Origin: Rheinheimera sp. EpRS3
GTDB lineage: Bacteria; Pseudomonadota; Gammaproteobacteria; Enterobacterales; Alteromonadaceae
Assembly (NCBI RefSeq): GCF_001513785.1
Contig: NZ_LNQS01000011.1
Location: 112,908 to 176,907 of the forward strand
DNA: 64,000 bases
Reading direction: 5' to 3'
The notes under the pieces are model-generated. The model had not been told where the DNA came from. It made no database searches and saw only the letters and a program-made list of their open reading frames with translations. Every line of letters starts with the position of its first letter. The first letter of the stretch is position 1. A program made the position numbers and the translations under genes. Below, one piece after another: positions 15,595 through 24,574 of the stretch.

Positions 15595-18093
15595 TCAGCC
15601 AATTGGCACCACGATTGGAATTCGATTAGCCAATACGGTTGTGATTGCAGTATACAAGTCAACATCCACTGTAGGCGCTTCTATTGAGATGGTTAAAGAG
15701 TATCTGGCGCGTTTATTGTAACGCTCTAATTTTGTACGAGTACGCCACCAACCCATGGCCGGATAAATCACTAACATTCCTCGTTCAGCTAGTTCTGCGG
15801 CAGACCCTGTCCAGACATCTTTATGCACCGAGCCTTTATTGCGAAAATCGCCAAGTAACCAGTGAGGATCCGCCGGAGCTTTCTTACTTCCCAGCTCTTC
15901 TGATTGGGCATCTCTTGTCATACGTTGCATGAAGTCCTGAACAGACTCAAGCGGCCGTTTGACATCGAAACGCAACTGATGACTTGGGTATCTGTATTTG
16001 CTGGTGACATTTCGACTGGAAGGATTAGGCTCAATGAAATACGACAACGTCACAGTCATTTTTACAGCTACTTCACCAAGAGCCTGTAGTTCTGCTTTTG
16101 GCCACGGAAGGTCGTGCAAGTGCATATCTTTCGTTGTTGGCGGCCCTTTGATTTTTTCAAATGGTTGTAATTCGTCCTGAATCACCATGATCAGAGAATT
16201 GTTCAAACTCCACAGTGCTCTGTTTAAATCAGGCACTCCATACCCTACGGTCCTCGCTAGCCTGTGCGCTTTTTGGCGTTCAGTCTTTAAGTTAGGGTCT
16301 TTAATCTGAGCCTTCATGGCGTCTGTCCAATCCGCGGAATGAACCATTAAAGCTCTGACCGTTTCCGGCCATAATTCTGGATAGTAGGACAAGATTTCAG
16401 CAGCAAATTTAACCGCAAGTCCGGTCGCTGCACTCGTTGCGTTGAAGGTAGTTAAAAGTCGTCTCTGAATGTCGTGCGACGTTGTCAATAATTGCAGACT
16501 TGGTAGCTCTACAGGACTGATGTTGTCTACTGCAACATTCCCCCCTTCGAAAACGACCTCTGGTTTTATTGGCGCATCAGGCTCCCAAAGAATGGACGTT
16601 GAACTATGCGGACACAAACCTCCGTCTGGAGCAAGAACAGTGAATTGCTGAGGATTTGCATCTGAGATCTGAATTTTACGAGTATATGCGCCTATCGTCA
16701 GTGCATTCCAAGATTGGGCAGGATCATGAATATCCTGAACTTCATTATATTTTGGGTATTCAAGCAGATTACTAAGGCTGGCGTCAGCATTTCCAGCGCA
16801 AACCAAAAGCAATCTTCTATACTGATTTTCGCCCAGATAATCTGACGCTAAAGCATCAACGGTTGACGACCAAGTTGATGGACGTCCTCTATCACGAGAC
16901 TTCAAAGCGGATAATGCTAATGTGTAAACACGTTTTCGCTCAGGATTCTTTATTTCGACTTCCGATATGCCATCAGATGTAACATTTCCGAGATGCTTCC
17001 CTTCATTATCGCCGGGATAGCGCAGTAATTTTGAAGACTCAATTCGATACCGAATCTCGACTTGGCTTAGCTGACTCAGCGGCTCAGTTAAATCACCCCA
17101 TATCGCTATGCCTGCCATTTCAGTGCCATGGCCATCACTGTCTGCCGCATCCCATGTTGGATCTACCACGGACAAATCAGCGGCTGAGCATACAGGTTTA
17201 AGAAGCGGATGTTCAATATTGACGCCTGTATCCAGAATGCAAACGTAAGGAGAGTCATCGGATGCGGTAAAATTAGCGCGCTGAAGCAAGTCAGTTGACC
17301 AAGCACGTTGCTCTTCGATATTTAAATTATCGAAAAAATCAGCAGTCGTCTTTGCCTTTCTGATCTCAGATATTTTGCTTAATAATAGTGCCGATGACGA
17401 CAACGCAGCGAGATTGCCACGGACTAACAGCACTGTGCGTTCAGGAAATTCCAGGACGCTATCAGACACTGCTAATTTCGCAATCGCTGCTAACTTTTTG
17501 AAATCATGAACAACTGCAAGCCTGTCGGTCAGAACGGGTAACCATACCTCAAACCAACTGATTTCATCTGCTGATTGCGGGTATAACTCTGGAGCATCAG
17601 TCCATAAATTCTCTACGGCAGTTTTCCGGATACGTTCGATGACATTAAGCAAAGAGTGATTTTTAGGTCCCTTTTTACCATTTTTAGCGGGATCCATATA
17701 TTCAGCGATTTTGCGCTCAAGTACATACAGCTTGCCATGCGGAACAAGAATGGACACCGTTATCTGCTGTCCTGCCTGTGTCATATTTAACACTTCTATG
17801 CCAGCTCTGACATCGGCAAGTTTTTCAAACTCAAAGTCATAAGCCGTATCCGCATCAAAGCTTATTTGTAACCCAAACGCGGACTCTAACTCATATTCTT
17901 CGGCTTCTTGTGAAAGTAAAATTTCATGAGGTTTCAAGGCTGTAAGCTCTTGTTGAAGCTTAGCTCCGTGAGTCTGTTGATTTCTCTGCGGAATTTTTGG
18001 TGTGATTATTACAGGTTTAGGATAGGTGTACTTCTGAGGCTGGCCGTTCTGACCAATGATTATATGTCGCTTTACATCCCTGTTTTCAGCCAT
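15595..18093 (-). CDS. subtilisin-like S8 serine protease of an AAA/S8 two-gene module
   Basis: 832 residues with no signal peptide, so cytosolic. About 270 residues of uncharacterised N-terminus precede the S8 domain. The triad is complete: D288 (YVCILDTGVNIEHP), H322 (DSDGHGTEMAG) and S554 (FNATSAATGLA). LLLVCAGNAD fits the oxyanion-hole asparagine. The serine motif is an unusual NATSAAT in place of GTSMAxP. It starts 2 bp after the AAA+ ATPase stop, so they are co-translated. The DNA looks more AT-rich than its neighbours, suggesting transfer. From memory, the names IteA and IteS have been used for an ATPase/S8-peptidase anti-phage pair; I could not check whether this is it. Confidence 0.85.
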   Translation of the reverse strand: MAENRDVKRHIIIGQNGQPQKYTYPKPVIITPKIPQRNQQTHGAKLQQELTALKPHEILLSQEAEEYELESAFGLQISFDADTAYDFEFEKLADVRAGIEVLNMTQAGQQITVSILVPHGKLYVLERKIAEYMDPAKNGKKGPKNHSLLNVIERIRKTAVENLWTDAPELYPQSADEISWFEVWLPVLTDRLAVVHDFKKLAAIAKLAVSDSVLEFPERTVLLVRGNLAALSSSALLLSKISEIRKAKTTADFFDNLNIEEQRAWSTDLLQRANFTASDDSPYVCILDTGVNIEHPLLKPVCSAADLSVVDPTWDAADSDGHGTEMAGIAIWGDLTEPLSQLSQVEIRYRIESSKLLRYPGDNEGKHLGNVTSDGISEVEIKNPERKRVYTLALSALKSRDRGRPSTWSSTVDALASDYLGENQYRRLLLVCAGNADASLSNLLEYPKYNEVQDIHDPAQSWNALTIGAYTRKIQISDANPQQFTVLAPDGGLCPHSSTSILWEPDAPIKPEVVFEGGNVAVDNISPVELPSLQLLTTSHDIQRRLLTTFNATSAATGLAVKFAAEILSYYPELWPETVRALMVHSADWTDAMKAQIKDPNLKTERQKAHRLARTVGYGVPDLNRALWSLNNSLIMVIQDELQPFEKIKGPPTTKDMHLHDLPWPKAELQALGEVAVKMTVTLSYFIEPNPSSRNVTSKYRYPSHQLRFDVKRPLESVQDFMQRMTRDAQSEELGSKKAPADPHWLLGDFRNKGSVHKDVWTGSAAELAERGMLVIYPAMGWWRTRTKLERYNKRARYSLTISIEAPTVDVDLYTAITTVLANRIPIVVPIG

Positions 18094-18095
18094 CT

Positions 18096-19091
18096 TTACT
18101 CAATATCCTCGCTAAAACTCTTTTGCATAGTTCGCCTGTCAATAATTGCAGTTTCAAGTGCCGGCATAGTTACTTTGTCATACCCGTGGATCAACATATC
18201 TTTTATCGCTTCTTCTGAAGCTCTGGTGATTTCGGCACTGCTCAACCCTAAAGCCATATCGGGTAATTTCTTCCAGGGAAAGTTTCTGGTTACAAATGGT
18301 GCCAATCGATTCCTGAATAGGGTCACGACTTCGTCTGCTGTTGGCAGCTCATATCGGATAACATCATCAAAGCGACGGAATAGAGCGTTGTCCAGTATTT
18401 CAATGTGATTGGTAGCGCAAATAATTAAACTGTTGGAATCATCTTGCTCAATCATTTGCAGAAAACTATTCAGAATTCGACGTGCTTCACCTACATCATT
18501 GGTACTGGAACGCTGAGATCCTAAAGCGTCAAACTCATCAAAGAAGTAAACCCCGCGAACATTGTTTATCGCATCAAAAACTTGGCGGAGCTTTGCAGAA
18601 GATTCCCCCATAAATTTGGTGATCAGAGCATCGAGACGAACCTGAAACAACGGATAATGCAGTTCACCAGCAAGTATTGACGCAGTTAGTGTTTTGCCTG
18701 TACCTGGAGGGCCAACAAGAAGAATTTTACGACGTGGCGATAACCCATGACTTTTTAGCTTTGTCATGAACTGCTGTTCGCGAATCAATCTAACCAGTTT
18801 CTGCTTTAGCTCATCTTTAGTTATTAACTCAGATAATCTATTTTTGGGTTCAGAAGCAAACAGAAGCCCGCTAACGTCTTGGATGCCCTTTGCTATAGAA
18901 ATGGGATTATTTTTAGCCGAAACAGTTTTTTTTCTGGAAAGCTCGACTAAATCTCTAAGTTCCTGAGCTAGCTTACCATGACCATTACGTGCTTCGTGTG
19001 CCGCTACCTGTAATGCTACAGACAAAAAGCGATCGTCATCTTTATCAAGATGCGATTTTAATAACGCTTTTAATTGCTCTGAACTGGCCAT
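18096..19091 (-). CDS. AAA+ ATPase paired with the S8 protease
   Basis: 331 residues from the ATG at 19091 (AAGAG upstream); an in-frame start at 19154 would add 21 residues without family character. The first 70 residues are helical (SEQLKALLKSHLDKDDDRF, like an MIT or similar adaptor). One AAA+ module follows: Walker A GPPGTGKT (127-134), Walker B YFFDEFDAL (182-190), sensor-1 N228 and arginine-finger region R239-R240 (NALFRRFD). It is of the FtsH/Cdc48-like classical type. The pair with a protease suggests that it unfolds or senses a substrate and feeds or activates the subtilase. The gene is first in the two-gene operon. Confidence 0.86.
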   Translation of the reverse strand: MASSEQLKALLKSHLDKDDDRFLSVALQVAAHEARNGHGKLAQELRDLVELSRKKTVSAKNNPISIAKGIQDVSGLLFASEPKNRLSELITKDELKQKLVRLIREQQFMTKLKSHGLSPRRKILLVGPPGTGKTLTASILAGELHYPLFQVRLDALITKFMGESSAKLRQVFDAINNVRGVYFFDEFDALGSQRSSTNDVGEARRILNSFLQMIEQDDSNSLIICATNHIEILDNALFRRFDDVIRYELPTADEVVTLFRNRLAPFVTRNFPWKKLPDMALGLSSAEITRASEEAIKDMLIHGYDKVTMPALETAIIDRRTMQKSFSEDIE

Positions 19092-19297
19092 GATAAATGC
19101 TCTTAAGTTTATCCCTAAACTTGTTTCTAATGCATACTGAAACATGCTGATCATTTTTACATATAAAACCCCAAGCTGCCACCCAACTAATGGATATAGC
19201 CTTCCATTAATTCCACTCAGTTTAACTTCTGCAACAGAGTGGGCTTTTGAGAGCCCGACAGTCCCGGCAATAACAACTGCTAACAGGGTAATTAACC

Positions 19298-20638
19298 TTA
19301 CACCGGCTTGGCTGTTGCTTTACTCTCCGGTAGCAGGTTTTCCTCGTCTGACTGGCTTAATTCAGCATTAAATTGCTGCTCAATACTGTCGTCGGTACTT
19401 ACATCTACCGTAGCGTTAATACTGTCAGGTTGCTTTGGCTTAGCAGGGGCTGAAGCCACTGGCAGCACCGGAGTCTTACCATGCCCGGCGTCAGTTTCAG
19501 CCATATGGATGCGGTAAATCGGCTCCGGCATTTCAATACCGGCGTTATCAAAGGCGGCTTTAACCAGCCGGATAGCTTCGCTGCGGGCTTTTAAAAAGTC
19601 CGTTTGCTGCTGATCGATCCAGGCAAATACGCGCACGGTAACGGCACTGTCGCCTAACTCCTGCACCAGTACACGGGGCCTGGGCTCAGTTAAAATACCC
19701 GGCATAGCCTGCAAGGTTGCAATAGCCAACTGGCGCACCACAAGTAAATCGAGATCAACTGACACCCCAACGTTAAATTCAAACCGGCGCAAAGGATTAC
19801 GGGAAAAATTGGTCATAGGCGAGGTAATTATCAGGCTGTTAGGAATGCGTAAGTGGTTGCCATCCAATGTCATCAGCACGGTATCACGCGATGTTAACCG
19901 CATTACTTTGCCGGTCATATCGTTTACCTGGATCGCATCACCAATGGCAAAAGGATTGCGGGTGCTTAGCAATACCCCGGCCAGATAGTTTTCTACAATA
20001 TTGCGAAAAGCAAAACCCAGTGCAATCCCAATAACCCCGGCTACTCCCAGCATGGCACTGACCAGCGCAGTAGCATCCAGTAACTCAAGGGCGATCAAAA
20101 TGCCAATACTGGTGATAATTAAGCGGACAAAGCGCATACCCAGATTGGTGGCCAGCTCGCTTAGCCCGAAACGACGCAACAAAGCACCGCGGTCAGACAG
20201 CCAACTACCCGCCAGCGCAAATACGAATACCGCCAGCACTGCCAGCAATAACAGAGGCAGCATTTGTACCGTGGTACTGAGCATTTCGCGGAATTTCTCA
20301 GCGGCAGGTTCCAGCCGGGAGCGCACGGCAAGTTGTTCCTGCAACTGGTTTTGCACATACACCACACCTTCCAGCCGGCTGGCAATGGTGCCAACGTCAC
20401 TTTTCAATTGAGTATTGCCGATTTCGCCGCTCAGTGTCAGCACACCGGCCTGCACATTGATCTCAATATGCTCCATGCCGGTTATCGAGGTGGTAATAGC
20501 CCGCAGGCGCTCAGCTATCGCCTGATCCTGAGTGGCATTAACCACCTTAATGGGTGGCGCTTCGGTATTATCCTGTGGCATGGCAATGCCATAACCTGGC
20601 AGCCAAAACAATATAACGGCTACTAGCAGTGCTTTCAT
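19298..20638 (-). CDS. MscS-type mechanosensitive channel with N-terminal BON domain
   Basis: 446 residues: a signal-like first helix, a BON domain at about 40-105 (IEINVQAGVLTLSGEIGN), then three to four transmembrane helices. The pore helix and MscS core follow (ATALVSAMLGVAGVIGIALG; NYLAGVLLSTRNPFAIGD). The cytoplasmic beta and alpha/beta domains contain LRIPNSLIITSPMTNFSRNP. The C-terminal tail of about 70 residues is low in structure and rich in Ser, Ala and Pro. The class releases ions on membrane stretch; a BON domain suggests contact with the outer envelope or lipid. No operon partner. Confidence 0.9.
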   Translation of the reverse strand: MKALLVAVILFWLPGYGIAMPQDNTEAPPIKVVNATQDQAIAERLRAITTSITGMEHIEINVQAGVLTLSGEIGNTQLKSDVGTIASRLEGVVYVQNQLQEQLAVRSRLEPAAEKFREMLSTTVQMLPLLLLAVLAVFVFALAGSWLSDRGALLRRFGLSELATNLGMRFVRLIITSIGILIALELLDATALVSAMLGVAGVIGIALGFAFRNIVENYLAGVLLSTRNPFAIGDAIQVNDMTGKVMRLTSRDTVLMTLDGNHLRIPNSLIITSPMTNFSRNPLRRFEFNVGVSVDLDLLVVRQLAIATLQAMPGILTEPRPRVLVQELGDSAVTVRVFAWIDQQQTDFLKARSEAIRLVKAAFDNAGIEMPEPIYRIHMAETDAGHGKTPVLPVASAPAKPKQPDSINATVDVSTDDSIEQQFNAELSQSDEENLLPESKATAKPV

Positions 20639-20692
20639 CCGTTCTCCGGTTTTGCTTTAGGTAACAGTACTGTAACTATAGCAGCCGGCTAA

Positions 20693-21580
20693 TTACAACT
20701 GAGCGCGCTCTGCTAATACAAGCACTGACGGGGCCGGTTTATGCCGCAGTGCCAGGGCTAAACCGGTCAGGATAATCAATAGCACACCGCCAAGTTGCAG
20801 TATGCTTAAGCTTTCGTTAAACAGCCACCAACCGGCCAGAATAACGGTAACCGGCTCCAGATAGGCCAGCGTAGCATAAACGCGGGTGGGCAAATGCTGC
20901 AATGCTACTATGGCGCAATAAATAGCAATAAAACCGGGGAAAATACCGGCCAGGGCTATCCAGATAACATCATCTGGCTTGGGTAAGCTGATACCGCTTA
21001 AAAACGGCAGTACGCAACAGGCGCCTATAATCAGCTGGTAAAACGTGCGCTGCAATTGCGAATGCGCAGGCAAAGCGCGGCGGTTTAGCAGTAAAAAGCC
21101 GCTGTAAGTAAACAGCGACAGCAAGCCAAACAGTAGCCCAGGCAGCTGCGCGGCGTCTAACACCAGATCAAATTTAAATTGCTGCAACATGGCAAAACCA
21201 AGGAATGACAGCACAATCAGGCTGCTGTCAGGTAAATCGAGCCTTTCCTGCAGCAACCAGTGCGCAATAAAAGCCGACAGCGGTGGCGCCAGATAGACCA
21301 GCATAATGGCATTGGCCAGGCTGATATATTCGATAGCCGTTAAGAAACACAGCATAAAACTGGCCAGCAGTACGCCGTTTATTGCCATGCGCCAGTCGGG
21401 TTTGCCTTTTAATAAGCTAAAACGGCCGGTTAAACCGACAAACAGCAGCAAACATATACCGCCGACAGCTAAACGATAGAAGGTTAACTCGGCCGCCGCC
21501 AGGCCGCTATAGCGGGCGATAATACCACTGCTGGCCATCGCCACTGCTGACACCAGCGCTAATAGCGCATATAAACCCAT
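20693..21580 (-). CDS. EamA/DMT-family permease
   Basis: About 295 residues and ten predicted transmembrane helices in two five-helix EamA halves (second half begins near LPGLLFGLLSLFTYSGFLLLN). The family exports amino acids, nucleotides or drugs, and the substrate cannot be told. ATG 21580 is preferred because AGGA lies upstream; ATG 21604 is possible but its upstream side is repeat copy B. Confidence 0.85.
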   Translation of the reverse strand: MGLYALLALVSAVAMASSGIIARYSGLAAAELTFYRLAVGGICLLLFVGLTGRFSLLKGKPDWRMAINGVLLASFMLCFLTAIEYISLANAIMLVYLAPPLSAFIAHWLLQERLDLPDSSLIVLSFLGFAMLQQFKFDLVLDAAQLPGLLFGLLSLFTYSGFLLLNRRALPAHSQLQRTFYQLIIGACCVLPFLSGISLPKPDDVIWIALAGIFPGFIAIYCAIVALQHLPTRVYATLAYLEPVTVILAGWWLFNESLSILQLGGVLLIILTGLALALRHKPAPSVLVLAERAQL

Positions 21581-21608
21581 AATATTGCACAATCCTGATA
21601 GCATCGGA

Positions 21609-21703
21609 ATAGGGTTTACTCACACCGACACGCCGTAAATACGTCCCTGTAGGCTCGATTCGGCCATCCTGGCCTGCAACGGTCAGTTTAGAGTAAACCC
21701 TAT
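21609..21703 (+). repeat. dispersed terminal-inverted-repeat element, copy B (95 bp)
   Basis: Perfect 13-bp terminal inverted repeats ATAGGGTTTACTC and GAGTAAACCCTAT flank the same core as copies A and C (GGCTCGATTCGGCCATCC). The terminal sequence differs from copy A (GTTTACTC against GTTTGCTC), yet both ends changed together. That is a sign the inverted pairing is maintained. It lies between the DMT permease start and the end of ppc. Confidence 0.88.
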
Positions 21704-21776
21704 CCCTCAGTAGAAAATCGGATTCACATTATGCCGGTTTTACATACTCTTAACGAGATAGCTGCACCGAAAACGC

Positions 21777-24407
21777 CTAGCCGGAATTTCGCATACCTGC
21801 GGCAATACCGGCGATGGTAACCATTAACGCCCGGCTAATCATCGGGTTTACCCGCTCAGGCTGGTGCCGCACGCGGTACAACAGCTCAGCCTGCAGTATA
21901 TGCAGCGGGTCAACATAAGTATTACGCAGCATGATCGACTCTCTAATCCAGCTCTCTTTTGCCATTAGCGTATCGCTGTGAATAAGCTTCAGCAGCAGTT
22001 CGCGATCAGCGGCCAGTTGGCTGCGCAGGCTTTGGCCTAAATGCTTCAGCTCGTCCGGCACCAGCACCTTGTCATAATAAGCGGCTATTTCGCTGTCGGC
22101 TTTTAAAAACACCATTTCCAGCATCGACATACGGGTAGCAAAAAACGGCCATTGTTGCTGCATTTCATCCAGCAAAGCGGCTTTGTCCTGCTTGGCGGCG
22201 TTGGCTAAGGCGCCGCCGGCCCCGAGCCAGGCTGGTAACATTAAACGGTTTTGCGACCAGGCGAAAATCCACGGTATTGCCCGCAGGCTTTCCACACCAC
22301 CGCTGGGGTTGCGTTTAGCCGGGCGGCTGCCAAGCGGTAACTGGCCCAGCTCCTGCTCGGGCGTGGCCGCACGAAAATACGGCACAAAGTCTTTATCGTG
22401 CCGCACCACACCACGGTAAACCTCACAGGAGTCATCTGCCAGTTGCTGCATTAAATCGCGCCAGCTTTGTTTTGGCACCGGCGGAGGTAATAGCAGGCCT
22501 TCGAGCACGGCGCTGGCATACAGCGCCAGGCTGCGCTCAGCCAATTGCGGCAGTCCGAATTTAAAGCGGATCATTTCGCCCTGCTCGGTTACCCGCAAAC
22601 CACCGGCCAGTGAACCCGGCGGTTGCGATAAAATAGCGGCATGCGCCGGGCCGCCGCCACGGCCGATTGTACCGCCACGGCCATGAAACAGCGTGAGCTG
22701 TACCTTGGCTTGCTGGCAAATGGCTACCAGCGCTTCCTGGGCACTGTACTGCGCCCAGGCAGCAGCAAATACCCCGGCATCTTTGGCCGAATCGGAGTAG
22801 CCAATCATCACTTCCTGTTTGCCGTTAATATAACCACGGTACCAGTCGATGCTGAGTAGCTTGCGCATACAATCCGGTGCGTTTTGTAAATCGCTTAGTG
22901 TTTCAAACAATGGCGCTACCGGCATCGGGAAGCTGATACCCGCTTCTTTTAACAGCAGTTGCACTGCCAGTACATCAGACGGTTTACCGGCCATTGAAAT
23001 AACATAGGTGCTTAGCGCTTCGCTGCCATGGCGGGCGACAATATCGCAGGTATCCAATACTTCCTGTACATCAGCAGACGGCTGCCAGCTTTTCGGAAAC
23101 AACGGCCGCCGGTTAGCCAGCTCGGCCAGTAAAAAGGCCTGGCGGGCGCCTTCGTCCCAGGCGGCATAATCGCCCAGCCCCAGATGCTGGGTTAATTCGC
23201 CAAACACCTGCGCATGGCGGCCAGCGTCCTGGCGGATATCCAGCTTTAATAAGGTTAAGCCAAAAGCATAAGCGCGGCGCAGGGTATCAAGTAACTTGCC
23301 GTTGGCAATAACGGCCATGCCGCAATCCAGTAACGACTGATAACACAGCAACAAGGGTTCAAGTAATTGCTGGTTATGCCAGATCAAATCGTTAGGCCGT
23401 TGCAAACGGTCATGTTTTAACGCTTCAGTTAACCAGTCGCGGCTGTGCAATAAGCCGGTACGCAGTTTATTCAGCACCAGCCGGTACGGCTCACTGGCGT
23501 CACCGGCTACTTCGCGCAGCGCTGTATTAGCCTGATACATCGATAATTCACTGCTGAGTAAATCTAAATCTTTAGCGAATAAGTCTGCCGCTTTCCAGCG
23601 GCTGAGTAACAACACCTGACGGGTAACCTTAGCGGTAACAAAAGGGTTTCCGTCGCGATCGCCGCCCATCCAGGAAGAAAACTTTACCGGCGCGGCGTCC
23701 AGCGCCAGCCCCTTGCCGGTGGCATCAATCAGCTTGGTATCCAGCTCACGCAAAAAGTCAGGTATCGCCTGCCACAGCGAACTTTCTATTACCGCAAAGC
23801 CCGATTTAGCTTCATCTACCGGGGTTGGCCGTTGTTCACGAATTTCATTGGTATGCCAGGCCTGGGCAATCAGTTCACTTAAACGCAGCTCTACTTTTTG
23901 TTGCTGCGCTGCACTTAGCTCTTGCTCCAACTCAGTTAAACAGGCGGCAATTTCGGTAAGTTTATGGATAAGTGTACGCCGCGACACTTCCGTCGGGTGT
24001 GCAGTCAGCACCAGTTCAATTGATAAATTGGCTACTGCCTGTTCAACTTTGCTGCTGTCCAGTTGCTGCTGTTGCAATAAACTGAATAACTCCTGCAGCG
24101 GCTCGGGCTTTTCAATGCTGGTGTGGCCAATACGGCTGATGGTATGGTGCTGTTCAGCCAGGTTAGCTAAATTCAGAAACTGGGCAAAGGCCCGTGCTAC
24201 CGGCAATAATTCGTCGTCAGTTAAACTGCGCAGTACCTGCTTCAGCTTGTCGGCCTGCGATTCATCACCCTGGCGTGCCGCCTTGGATAACAAGCGGATC
24301 TGTTCTACCCGCTCCAGCAGTGCATCGCCCAATTGGCTGCGGATAGTGTCGCCCAGCTTTGTTCCCAGCAAGCCCACATTGGCTTTAAGTGCTGCGTAAT
24401 GATCCAT
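21777..24407 (-). CDS. ppc: phosphoenolpyruvate carboxylase
   Basis: 876 residues, full length. It makes oxaloacetate from phosphoenolpyruvate and bicarbonate to refill the TCA cycle. Signatures: [14 protein letters not shown] with the catalytic histidine, [29 protein letters not shown] with the active-site lysine, [19 protein letters not shown], and the invariant C-terminus ending MRNSG. Monocistronic. Its stop lies 74 bp from repeat copy B. Confidence 0.97.
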   Translation of the reverse strand: MDHYAALKANVGLLGTKLGDTIRSQLGDALLERVEQIRLLSKAARQGDESQADKLKQVLRSLTDDELLPVARAFAQFLNLANLAEQHHTISRIGHTSIEKPEPLQELFSLLQQQQLDSSKVEQAVANLSIELVLTAHPTEVSRRTLIHKLTEIAACLTELEQELSAAQQQKVELRLSELIAQAWHTNEIREQRPTPVDEAKSGFAVIESSLWQAIPDFLRELDTKLIDATGKGLALDAAPVKFSSWMGGDRDGNPFVTAKVTRQVLLLSRWKAADLFAKDLDLLSSELSMYQANTALREVAGDASEPYRLVLNKLRTGLLHSRDWLTEALKHDRLQRPNDLIWHNQQLLEPLLLCYQSLLDCGMAVIANGKLLDTLRRAYAFGLTLLKLDIRQDAGRHAQVFGELTQHLGLGDYAAWDEGARQAFLLAELANRRPLFPKSWQPSADVQEVLDTCDIVARHGSEALSTYVISMAGKPSDVLAVQLLLKEAGISFPMPVAPLFETLSDLQNAPDCMRKLLSIDWYRGYINGKQEVMIGYSDSAKDAGVFAAAWAQYSAQEALVAICQQAKVQLTLFHGRGGTIGRGGGPAHAAILSQPPGSLAGGLRVTEQGEMIRFKFGLPQLAERSLALYASAVLEGLLLPPPVPKQSWRDLMQQLADDSCEVYRGVVRHDKDFVPYFRAATPEQELGQLPLGSRPAKRNPSGGVESLRAIPWIFAWSQNRLMLPAWLGAGGALANAAKQDKAALLDEMQQQWPFFATRMSMLEMVFLKADSEIAAYYDKVLVPDELKHLGQSLRSQLAADRELLLKLIHSDTLMAKESWIRESIMLRNTYVDPLHILQAELLYRVRHQPERVNPMISRALMVTIAGIAAGMRNSG

Positions 24408-24528
24408 TCTCGTTGCCTCGGTTACCCATGTTGCACCACCCTAGCGCGTTATACACTGGTACTCAACAATGATTGATTACAAAAGCGGCAACAGAATTGG
24501 TAATACCAAATAACCAGAAAGTTAAAAG

Positions 24529-24556
24529 CAAAAAACCCGCCATTGCGGCGGGTTTG
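24529..24556 (-). terminator. rho-independent terminator of the second TonB receptor
   Basis: On the minus strand, ACCCGCC and GGCGGGT pair around a 5-nt loop and are followed by TTTTTT. It lies about 20 bp after the receptor stop. Confidence 0.88.
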
Positions 24557-24574
24557 GTATTACAACAGCAAAAC

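Noticed and set aside
19092..19297. A third gene of the AAA/S8 island upstream of the ATPase
   Set aside because: Frames here are short on both strands with no ribosome site; only a GGGCT/AGCCC hairpin is visible.
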